A DNA stretch of 64,000 nucleotides from Rubinisphaera italica. GTDB lineage: Bacteria > Planctomycetota > Planctomycetia > Planctomycetales > Planctomycetaceae. This document shows, piece after piece, positions 9,717 through 16,487 of this stretch. The position numbers and the translations under genes were made by a program. The first letter of the stretch is position 1. Each line of letters opens with the position of its first letter. The DNA lies in contig NZ_SJPG01000001.1 in the NCBI RefSeq assembly GCF_007859715.1, positions 2,134,728 through 2,198,727 on the forward strand. The letters run 5' to 3'. The notes under the pieces are model-generated. The model saw only the letters and a program-made list of their open reading frames with translations. It was not told where the DNA came from and searched no databases.

Positions 9717-10205
9717 ATGCTTGGACACATAGCCATAGAACGAATGAAAACCTCGCGGAGCTTTCTCCTGGGTTTACTTGAATCGCTTTCCGACGAACAT
9801 TTGGCAGCTCGTGCTGGAGCGGCAGGCAATCATGCCCTCTGGGTCATGGGCCACATTGCTCAATCGGACGATGTGGTAGCTTCAGCGTTCACCGGAGAGC
9901 CAGGTTGCCTTCCTGATGGTCACAGTGAACTTTTTGCGGCAAAGACCTCGTTAAGTGATAACGCTGCCGACTATCCAAGTCGTGACGAGCTTCTCCTTCG
10001 CATGACCACGTCGCGTAAGCGTGTCGACGGATGGATAACATCGCTCGACGACCAATCTGCGTTGCAGCCGTCCCCGATACATCTCGCTGCGTTTGCACCA
10101 AATCCCATAGCGGCGGCAATTGGTATCTCGCAACATGAGTTCCTGCACGCAGGACAAATCGCAACCGTTAGAGCTTCCTTGGGCTTAAAGCCCGTTTATC
10201 AGTAA
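9717..10205 (+). CDS. DinB-superfamily protein
   Basis: 162 residues forming a four-helix-bundle pattern. The metal-site histidines of DinB/YfiT proteins are visible in MGHIAQSDD and in QHEFLHAGQIATVRASLG near the C-terminus. DinB-fold proteins include thiol-dependent S-transferases and uncharacterised stress proteins; no specific reaction can be assigned. The ATG at 9717 begins the conserved domain (MLGHIAIERMKTSRSFLLG); the frame is open to 9621 but that part overlaps a hairpin and looks untranslated. Confidence 0.8.
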   Translation: MLGHIAIERMKTSRSFLLGLLESLSDEHLAARAGAAGNHALWVMGHIAQSDDVVASAFTGEPGCLPDGHSELFAAKTSLSDNAADYPSRDELLLRMTTSRKRVDGWITSLDDQSALQPSPIHLAAFAPNPIAAAIGISQHEFLHAGQIATVRASLGLKPVYQ

Positions 10206-10221
10206 TAGGCGCATAAAGACA

Positions 10222-10872
10222 ATGAGTGAACCGGAAGAGTTTTGGGACAAATCTGCAGGTAACTATGACAAGACCGAGCAAAGATTCGAGCATATCCACA
10301 GGAAGAGCAGAGAAAACGCGAGGAAGCACCTGAAGGTCGGTGATGTTGTCTTGGATTATGGATGTGGAACAGGAACTGCGGCCTGTGAGCTCGCCAACCA
10401 AGTGAAAGAGATTCACGCCATTGATATCTCATCGAAAATGGTTGAAGCAGCAAAGGGGAAAGCGGACGCGAGAAACTTGCAGAACGTAAGTTTCCTGCAA
10501 GCGGATATTTTTGACGAAAGGTACAAAGAAGAGTCGTTTGATGCGATTCTAGCTTTCAACATTTTGCACACGGTGCCCAACCCTCAGGATGTCGTCGAGC
10601 GATTTCATGAAATGCTAAAGCCCGAAGGAGTATTCATTTCTGTAACACCTTGCTTGCGGGGCAAGATGTCGTTCCTGGTTAATCTTCAGATTCAGTTTGT
10701 TCGGATACTGTGTGCGGTTCGAATAATTCCTATCCCCATAAGAAGACTTAAGAGCTCTGAACTAGACGATTTGATAGCGAATGGCGGTTTTCAGGCTATT
10801 TACACTGAAGTGATCTATAGCGGAGCCTCTAGTTATTTCATCGCAGCAAAGAAGAGCGGGGCCGGTGTTTGA
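10222..10872 (+). CDS. Class I SAM-dependent methyltransferase
   Basis: 216 residues. The Rossmann SAM-binding motif I is VLDYGCGTGTAACELA (about residues 44-59), followed by an acidic motif at IHAIDIS and a post-I segment SFLQADIF. The motif near ILAFNILHTVP corresponds to motif IV of UbiE/type-11 methyltransferases. Substrate unknown. The last six codons and the stop lie in a 90-bp repeat (10856-10945) that also follows the next gene, so the C-terminus was probably set by a recombination event. Confidence 0.85.
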   Translation: MSEPEEFWDKSAGNYDKTEQRFEHIHRKSRENARKHLKVGDVVLDYGCGTGTAACELANQVKEIHAIDISSKMVEAAKGKADARNLQNVSFLQADIFDERYKEESFDAILAFNILHTVPNPQDVVERFHEMLKPEGVFISVTPCLRGKMSFLVNLQIQFVRILCAVRIIPIPIRRLKSSELDDLIANGGFQAIYTEVIYSGASSYFIAAKKSGAGV

Positions 10873-10945
10873 GTTGCACAGCGTCATAACAGGGTCTCCG
10901 GTTTGGATTGTTTCGGATGCGGAGAAAGTGTGATCGCCACGCCGC
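10856..10945. repeat. 90-bp direct repeat, copy 1
   Basis: The stretch from GCGGGGCCGGTGTTTGAGTT to GCCACGCCGC matches 11440-11529 with two differences visible by eye. The two copies flank the VOC gene. It contains the stop codon of the methyltransferase. Confidence 0.92.
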
Positions 10946-11060
10946 GGCCGCGATGTTCGAGATCGCGGTGGATAACTACCGAAGAAGACTCGACAATTCC
11001 GCTCGGTGGCAGTGCCGGAACCATGCTGCCGCAATTGAAACACCAGGAATGAAACAACAA

Positions 11061-11417
11061 ATGCCTAACAATCACGAAAAAATCAATTACGTCGAACTAC
11101 CTGCACGCAACATCGTCACCACAAAGGCATTCTTCGAATCTTGCTTCGGATGGACATTTGCTGACTATGGACCCGAGTACGCAGCGTTTGATGGGGCGGG
11201 ACTCGACGGAGGATTCTTCCAGTCGGAACTCGTGGCCTCAACGAGTTCTGGTTCGGCACTGGTCGTGTTCTATAGCGAACGGCTCGAAGAAACCCTTCAG
11301 AAGATAGTACGATGGGGCGGCGTTATCACTAAGCCGGTGTTCACTTTTCCCGGTGGCCGGCGCTTTCACTTTTCAGAACCAAGCGGAAACGAATTCGCTG
11401 TTTGGTCCGACAAGTAG
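11061..11417 (+). CDS. VOC-superfamily (glyoxalase-like) protein
   Basis: 118 residues with the beta-alpha-beta-beta-beta pattern of a VOC half-barrel pair: INYVELPARNIVTTKAFFES followed by a GWTFADYGPEYAAF strand. The C-terminal part ends in the FSEPSGNEFAVWSDK motif, with the Glu that commonly binds metal. The family covers lyases, dioxygenases and antibiotic-resistance proteins; the substrate is unknown. Start is either ATG 11061 or ATG 11049; an AGGA at 11045-11048 better suits 11061. The gene lies between two copies of a 90-bp repeat, like a mobile cassette. Confidence 0.82.
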   Translation: MPNNHEKINYVELPARNIVTTKAFFESCFGWTFADYGPEYAAFDGAGLDGGFFQSELVASTSSGSALVVFYSERLEETLQKIVRWGGVITKPVFTFPGGRRFHFSEPSGNEFAVWSDK

Positions 11418-11439
11418 ACTCTGCCATCAGCGACTCGAC

Positions 11440-11529
11440 GCGGGGCCGGTGTTTGAGTTGCACAGCGTCATAACAGAGTCTCCGGTTTGGATTGTTTCGG
11501 ATGCGGAGAAAATGTGATCGCCACGCCGC
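11440..11529. repeat. 90-bp direct repeat, copy 2
   Basis: Second copy of the repeat at 10856-10945, same orientation, 584 bp apart. It lies just downstream of the VOC gene stop. Confidence 0.92.
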
Positions 11530-11698
11530 AGTTACTTGTATCGCGGATCATGGCTGCCCATCGGTCGAATTCATCCCCAATGAGACAGAAATTGAGAAAA
11601 ACTCATCAAGAGTGTCCAAAACTATCGTCGTCGCGCGTCATGGGGTGTTGGCCGATACGGCGGCCTGTTGTAGTTACTCATCAAAAAAGGAAAGTGAC

Positions 11699-12040
11699 AT
11701 GGCGAAAAAGAAGTATTTGTGTATCCAACGAAGTCAGCAGGCAAACGAGAGCGGCAATCCATCGCCCGCTCAGATGGAGCAGATGTTTGCCAAGTTCAAC
11801 GCTTGGAAGGAGAAGTTCGCGGCGAACATCGTCGACATGGGAGGGAAGCTTGGCAGTGGGCAAGTCGTTACACCTGAAGGTGCGACGGACGGTCCGTTCG
11901 TCGAAGCCAAGGAAATAGTTGGCGGATTCATGATTGTCGAAGCGGAAAGCATCGAGGAAGCCGTCGAAGTTGCTCGGGAAAGTCCGGGTGTGGCGATGCC
12001 CGGTTCAAGCGTGGAAGTGCGGGAGATCACGACACCTTGA
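11699..12040 (+). CDS. YCII-related DGPF-domain protein
   Basis: 113 residues beginning MAKKKYLCIQR. The DGPF motif is visible in GATDGPFVEAKEIVGGFMIV, followed by the SIEEAVEVARESPG helix. This is the small YCII-like protein characteristically encoded beside ECF sigma factors of group ECF42 (established association). Its TGA overlaps the TTG start of the sigma-factor gene, so translation is probably coupled. The ATG at 11699 has AAGGAAAG about 8 bases upstream. Its biochemical role is not established; a protein partner or sensor of the sigma factor is plausible. Confidence 0.88.
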   Translation: MAKKKYLCIQRSQQANESGNPSPAQMEQMFAKFNAWKEKFAANIVDMGGKLGSGQVVTPEGATDGPFVEAKEIVGGFMIVEAESIEEAVEVARESPGVAMPGSSVEVREITTP

Positions 12041-13275
12041 CCGCTCCCTCGCTTGTTGACCACTTCTTCCGACACGAATACGGCAGGCTTGTTGCCATGC
12101 TGGCGTGTCGGATTGGAGTGGAGCATACGGAGGATGTTGAAGACGCTGTCCAGTCGGCGATGATGTCCGCGCTTGAGCACTGGACGATCTCCGGTTTGCC
12201 GGACAACCCGTCAGCTTGGCTGTTTCGCGCTGCGCAGAACAACCTGATGGGCGAGCTGCGGCAGCGGACTCGGCGTCGCCGCATCCTCCAGGAACAAGCT
12301 GCAGACGACGTTGGGACCGGAGATGGGCCTGACGTCTTTCTGGCGGGCGAATTGCAAGATGAGTTGCTGCGGATGCTGTTTGTTTGCTGCGATGATGCGA
12401 TTCCACCTGAATCTCAACTTGTATTTGCTCTCAAGACTCTCTGTGGTTTCGACGTGCGGGAGATCGCGATTCGGCTCTTCGCGAGCGAAGCCAATGTCTA
12501 CAAACGGCTCGGTCGAGCCCGAAGCCGCCTGCGAGAATTGCGCCCGAAGATGGATGGGCTTTCGCAGGAGCAGCTTTCGCTTCGCCTTCCGGCAGTCCAC
12601 AAAGTGTTGTACTTGCTGTTTACCGAAGGCTACCTGTCGTCCAGCGCTGAGATGGCTCTGCGTCGTGAGCTATGTGACGAAGCGATCCGGTTGACGAATC
12701 TTCTTGCCGAACATCCGGCTGGTCAGTCACCGGAAACCTGCGCATTGTTATCTTTGATGCATTTGCACGTAGCCCGAATGTCGGCGCGGCAGGACGGGAC
12801 TGGCGGACTCTTGTTGCTCGAAGAACAAGACCGCGACCTTTGGAATCAGAATGGCATTCAGGAAGGGCTCAAATGGTTGGCGAAATCTGCCGAGGGTGAC
12901 TCGTTCTCTCGATATCACGCTGAAGCCGGAATCGCAGCCGAACATTGCCTTGCGCCGTGCTTTGCCGAAACACGTTGGGATAAAGTTGCCGAGTGCTACG
13001 AACTGCTTGAGCAGCGGGTAACGTCGCCGATCCACAGACTGAATCGCGCCGTCGCGGTCGCAGAATGGAAAGGCGCTACCGAAGGCCTCGCAATCCTTGA
13101 CGGTTTTGAGCCCCCAACGTGGCTCGCCGGGTCCTACCTCTGGTCTGCTGTGCTGGCTGACTTGCATCGACGTTGCGGGAACTCGACCGAAGCGGAACGC
13201 TGCCGTGAAGTCGCTCTCGATTCCGCTCCCACCCCACAGGTGAAGGAACTCTTACAACGTCGTCTCGAAACTTGA
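12037..13275 (+). CDS. ECF42-like RNA polymerase sigma factor with C-terminal extension
   Basis: 412 residues. The first 180 have sigma-70 region 2 (VEHTEDVEDAVQSAMMSALE and FRAAQNNLMGELRQRTRRRR) and region 4 (LCGFDVREIAIRLFASEANV then YKRLGRARSRLR). The remainder, from about LTEGYLSSSAEMALRRE, is the helical TPR-like extension of ECF42 sigma factors, ending in a TPR-like segment around GNSTEAERCREVALDSAPT. The start is a TTG overlapping the stop of the upstream DGPF gene. In this group the extension is needed for activity and no classical anti-sigma factor is known. The 3' end overlaps the convergent reductase gene by 24 bp. Confidence 0.88.
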   Translation: MTAPSLVDHFFRHEYGRLVAMLACRIGVEHTEDVEDAVQSAMMSALEHWTISGLPDNPSAWLFRAAQNNLMGELRQRTRRRRILQEQAADDVGTGDGPDVFLAGELQDELLRMLFVCCDDAIPPESQLVFALKTLCGFDVREIAIRLFASEANVYKRLGRARSRLRELRPKMDGLSQEQLSLRLPAVHKVLYLLFTEGYLSSSAEMALRRELCDEAIRLTNLLAEHPAGQSPETCALLSLMHLHVARMSARQDGTGGLLLLEEQDRDLWNQNGIQEGLKWLAKSAEGDSFSRYHAEAGIAAEHCLAPCFAETRWDKVAECYELLEQRVTSPIHRLNRAVAVAEWKGATEGLAILDGFEPPTWLAGSYLWSAVLADLHRRCGNSTEAERCREVALDSAPTPQVKELLQRRLET

Positions 13276-13854
13276 AACGCGATAAATGGACATGACTGCG
13301 CCATTGGTGGTCGTGTCTGATTTCACCAGTTTGAGTCCTGCCGGGGCTGAGCCGTTGCCGAAGAGTCGTTTTCCCGAACCGACCAATACTGGAAAGGTCC
13401 ACAGTCGGAACTCATCAATGAGGTTGTTGCCGAGCAGGGTTTGGACCAGTTGCCAGCTTCCGTGAACCTGAAGCAAAGGGCCATCTTGCGTTTTAAGTCG
13501 CGACACTTCGGCCGCGATGTCACCTGAGATTGCCTCAGAGTTGTTCCACGTGAGATTGCTCAGCGTGTTTGTCGCGACGTACTTTTTTGCTTTGTTCAAC
13601 ATCGCTGCGACGGGATTGTCTGTCGCGGCACTGGACGAGTGGTGCGCAGAAAAGAATTCGTACGTTCTTCTTCCCAACAGCAAATCGTACGGATCAGACA
13701 TGGCCTCGCGCTGGACTTGTTCCATCACTTCATACCAACAAGGCCGTGCCCAACCGGCTTGGGAAAATCCGTTCGACGTATCTTCTTCGGGGCTGTGAGG
13801 TGCTTGCATCACACCGTCGACGGTAACAAAAGTCAAAATGGCCAATTCTCTCAT
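13252..13854 (-). CDS. Dihydrofolate-reductase-like protein (RibD C-terminal fold)
   Basis: 200 residues with the RibD_C/DHFR fold. The N-terminal strand is LAILTFVTVDGVMQAP, then LLLGRRTYEFFSAHH (nucleotide-binding GRRTYE), and the late PVLVGSGKRLFGNGSAP motif that binds NADPH in this family. These single-domain reductases are common in soil bacteria; their substrates are mostly unknown. It is convergent with the sigma-factor gene and overlaps its end. Confidence 0.88.
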   Translation of the reverse strand: MRELAILTFVTVDGVMQAPHSPEEDTSNGFSQAGWARPCWYEVMEQVQREAMSDPYDLLLGRRTYEFFSAHHSSSAATDNPVAAMLNKAKKYVATNTLSNLTWNNSEAISGDIAAEVSRLKTQDGPLLQVHGSWQLVQTLLGNNLIDEFRLWTFPVLVGSGKRLFGNGSAPAGLKLVKSDTTTNGAVMSIYRVSSFETTL

Positions 13855-13931
13855 TCGATTTTCTCGCTGCTCAAAACGTACATGGTCAATCGCTCACGGC
13901 ATCCTATGAATCGAACACACCAGCCGTTGCG

Positions 13932-14270
13932 TCAATTGGGTTTGGCGGGAAGCGAACGTGCAAACTTGACTGCTCGTTCGACCCACGCCTTGAGCTCTTC
14001 GACCGATTCAATCCCGGCTGGTTCGACCAGCGCCCAACCCTTCATCACCTTGCCCGTGATGTCCATTGGCTTCACGTGCGGCTCTGACTGGGTGTCCTCA
14101 TGGCCTTCCTTGTCGAGACGAACGATCAACGCGCCCTTCCAAGGACCGACGCACATGTTGCCGTTGATCATGAAGCAGACGCCGCCAAACATCTTCTTCT
14201 CCGAGTAACCCTTGCGGCGTTTCATCAGCGGTCTGATTCGTTCGATAAGTTCCTCCTCGCCCTCTCTCAT
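13932..14270 (-). CDS. TfoX N-terminal-domain protein
   Basis: 112 residues matching the TfoX_N domain: KKMFGGVCFMINGNMCVGPW followed by LIVRLDKEGHED and the MDITGKVMKGWALVEP region. In gamma-proteobacteria this domain occurs in competence regulators, but stand-alone forms are widespread with unknown function. It lies 9 bp downstream of the membrane-protein gene on the same strand, so both may be under the HxlR regulator. Confidence 0.85.
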   Translation of the reverse strand: MREGEEELIERIRPLMKRRKGYSEKKMFGGVCFMINGNMCVGPWKGALIVRLDKEGHEDTQSEPHVKPMDITGKVMKGWALVEPAGIESVEELKAWVERAVKFARSLPAKPN

Positions 14271-14279
14271 GATCGCGTC

Positions 14280-14705
14280 CTATTGGGGTTGTGTCGACGC
14301 TTTTCGGCTTCGGTGGACTAGTGCGATTAAGAAACCTCCAAGCACGAATTGAATGGAAAGGTACGTCGTTTCCAACGCGAACCACGTGGCGAGCGGTTCA
14401 ATCTGATGCTTGGCTGCTTCGGCAAGCACGTGCATCGTCCAATGATACAGTCCCATCACACCGGCCAGCGTCAAGGCGCCACGAGCAATCGACTTACCTC
14501 GGTACAATGACGGATAGATCAACGACAAAACCATGCCCTGTATGATGATTGAGGCAAAACCGAATGCAATGATCGGTTCGTCGCGAGTGAAGTAGCCCAG
14601 CTCTTCGTAAGTCGTCTTGAATAAGACGAGGTGCCAAACATAGGCGAGCGGAAACGTAACCGCAGCATATCCGAGTGTACCGAGAATGATCTTTGTTGGT
14701 TGCAT
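14280..14705 (-). CDS. Small four-helix membrane protein
   Basis: 141 residues starting MQPTKIILGTLGYAAVTFPL. Four hydrophobic segments are visible: around 7-25, 45-65 (IIAFGFASIIIQGMVLSLIY), 78-96 and 112-132. No catalytic motif. The frame is open upstream to 15176 but that part runs antisense through the HxlR gene and is rejected. It is divergent from the HxlR regulator with two likely operators between them, so it is the probable regulated target. It resembles small DUF1761-type membrane proteins, though I am not sure of the family. Confidence 0.72.
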   Translation of the reverse strand: MQPTKIILGTLGYAAVTFPLAYVWHLVLFKTTYEELGYFTRDEPIIAFGFASIIIQGMVLSLIYPSLYRGKSIARGALTLAGVMGLYHWTMHVLAEAAKHQIEPLATWFALETTYLSIQFVLGGFLIALVHRSRKASTQPQ

Positions 14706-14732
14706 TGTGGCTCCCTGTGTCGCGTGCAGTGT

Positions 14733-14788
14733 ACTTGTTTTTTGCAAGCTTGCATAACAATAGCCCACGTGCTTGTTATTTGCAAGTT
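14733..14788. promoter_or_regulatory. Paired operators for the HxlR regulator
   Basis: Two near-identical sites, ACTTGTTTTTTGCAAGCT (14733-14750) and GCTTGTTATTTGCAAGTT (14771-14788), lie 38 bp apart centre to centre in the divergent promoter region. Each has the dyad CTTG...CAAG. The spacing and position fit binding of HxlR dimers controlling both the membrane-protein gene and the regulator itself (inference). Confidence 0.7.
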
Positions 14789-14813
14789 CAGGAAATCCCG
14801 CTAGAGTGTAAGA

Positions 14814-15236
14814 ATGACGAAACGATCCTCCGCAGATTGGCACGGGTGTCCGATACGCTACGGTGCATCCATTTTTGGCGACAATTGGTGCCTTCTGATC
14901 CTGCGTGATTTGATGTTCAAGGGAGCCAAGCACTACGCGGATTTTCTGAACGCTGGCGAAGGCATTTCGACCAACATTCTTGCCGCCAGACTGACAACGC
15001 TGGAATCCGAGGGCATCATCGAGAAACACGCTGACCCGGAACACGGCAAGCGATTCATCTATGGCCTGACCGATAAGGGTCTGGAACTCGTTCCAGCGAT
15101 GCTGGAAATCATTCTGTGGGCCAACAAATGGGATGAGAACACCGAAGTTCCTCTCGACTTCGCCGAGGAACTGCAACGCAACCGCACAGCAATGGCGAAG
15201 CGGATCGTCCGCGACCTGAAGCAGTCACGGCCCTAA
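14814..15236 (+). CDS. HxlR-family transcriptional regulator
   Basis: 140 residues. The start CPIRYGASIFGDNWCLLILR and the winged-helix core GEGISTNILAARLTTLESEG with the wing GKRFIYGLTDKGLEL are the HxlR signature, including the conserved Cys at position 12. HxlR proteins often sense electrophiles or aldehydes through that Cys. It is divergent from the membrane protein and probably controls it through the two operators. A C-terminal helical tail follows the wing. Confidence 0.9.
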   Translation: MTKRSSADWHGCPIRYGASIFGDNWCLLILRDLMFKGAKHYADFLNAGEGISTNILAARLTTLESEGIIEKHADPEHGKRFIYGLTDKGLELVPAMLEIILWANKWDENTEVPLDFAEELQRNRTAMAKRIVRDLKQSRP

Positions 15237-15768
15237 CAATTCAGACATAACAGGACTCTGGGGGATTCGCCACGACGAATACTTTTCTGCGTCAAGTTGC
15301 CACAAGATCAGGCAGCATCAAATTCAATTTCGCGAGTCTCAAGTCTCCCGTCTCGCCTGACACTTAATGTGCTGCGTGCTCATTGACGCAATTAACGTCA
15401 TCCGTATCGTTGGAGCGTGAGCAGTGAATGCTGCAAGAGATTCCGAGCAACGTGTTTGAAACCCGAAACGAACTGAATGCGAATCGTCGGAGGATGTTGC
15501 TAACGATCAATGCGTTTTGATCGATTCAGCCAATTCCTGCCAATTTCACAGGAAGACATGGTCTTTCCTTCAATCGAGCTACGTTGATCCGGACAATCTC
15601 CGATTCACGAAGTCCCGCGCGGGCCGTGTGAATTCGTCTCTTGACGACTCGCTGGCGGCGATTGAATCAACAGTTGGGAAAAAGCATGAATCAGAACGAT
15701 GACGCTTTCGGTTACATCTTCGTTCAGTATCGAAGGTCCAATGTCGTGCATCAGGTGAGCGCGTCCGT

Positions 15769-15912
15769 TGCATCAGCCGCCAGCACGAAGGAACTGCCCT
15801 TCGCTGCAGCGGTGGTTTCCACCGACTGCAGTTCGGGTACGTGAAAATCGCAGTCAAGGTGATGACATCCGGCAGTTCGCGAATGGCTCTGGTCGTGACT
15901 AATGTCGAACCG
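15769..15912. repeat. 144-bp dispersed repeat, copy 2
   Basis: Matches 8021-8164 in the same orientation with scattered differences. The right half (15841-15905) is nearly identical to the first copy. Confidence 0.85.
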
Positions 15913-16091
15913 TCATTTGTAGTCCGGCGCGATCAAAGTTCGACAGGCCGCTTCAAGATGGCGGTGAATTCCCTGCCGTATCCTGGACAGATGGCTAAAC
16001 GAGATTCATTGCGGTTCGGATAAGGGATCGGATTCTGAGCTGAATTGAGACCCGAACCGGACTTCTGGTCCATTGACCGACAAAGACAAAA

Positions 16092-16123
16092 CCCTCAGTC
16101 ACGAAACAACTTGTGACTGAGGG
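16092..16123. terminator. Strong hairpin
   Basis: CCCTCAGTCAC (16092-16102) and GTGACTGAGGG (16113-16123) form a perfect 11-bp stem with a 10-nt loop. An A-rich run precedes it (CAAAGACAAAA) and GTCTT follows, so it could terminate on either strand. No obvious gene ends at it now. Confidence 0.6.
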
Positions 16124-16218
16124 GTCTTGGTTCGGATTGTGATCCGGTTTTTCAAAGCTCCCCGAGTCTTACTCTATGCGAACACGGGCTCCTTGAGCTT
16201 GGAGCCTTTCCTATCAGC

Positions 16219-16329
16219 ACCTTTCGTCGTTCGCCGAAAGTCGAGTTTTACGTGATGGAAACAAGTGCTGAATTGGCCCGACACCTCGGTGTGAGCCGGG
16301 CACAATTGACGCAAGTTCTCCGACGGTAA
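16219..16329 (+). pseudogene. Remnant of an HTH protein
   Basis: The frame encodes VEFYVMETSAELARHLGVSR and then AQLTQVLRR before a TAA. ELARHLGVSRAQLTQVL is a clear helix-turn-helix of the type found in recombinase- or ParB-associated proteins. The peptide is too short for a complete protein and has no convincing start, so it is probably the residue of a decayed mobile-element gene. Confidence 0.45.
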
Positions 16330-16487
16330 ATACTGCGCCTCACCATGTGGACGTATAGATGCTAATCATTTTACGTGGACTACGCAGCAATGCGGCACTC
16401 AAGGAGTGTACTGTTCGGCCAGTTCATCGTGACATCCTGTAGCAGCCTGTTGTGAGAGCAATCAACAAATGTTGCCGATCGGCGGCC

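Larger units (their letters stand above)
15237..16487. other. Non-coding accessory stretch with remnants
   Basis: About 1.25 kb between the HxlR gene and the CHAT operon end. It holds the second copy of the 144-bp repeat (15769-15912), a strong hairpin (16092-16123) and a short HTH-coding remnant (16219-16329). Nothing else could be supported. It may be the left margin of the large mobile region. Confidence 0.55.

Noticed and set aside
14706..15176. N-terminal extension of the four-helix membrane protein
   Set aside because: It is the antisense frame of the HxlR gene and would destroy the divergent promoter with its two operators.
8797..15236. Integron cassette array
   Set aside because: Small mixed genes with repeats suggested attC sites, but the 90-bp repeats lack paired GTTRRRY / RYYYAAC cores and no integron integrase is present.
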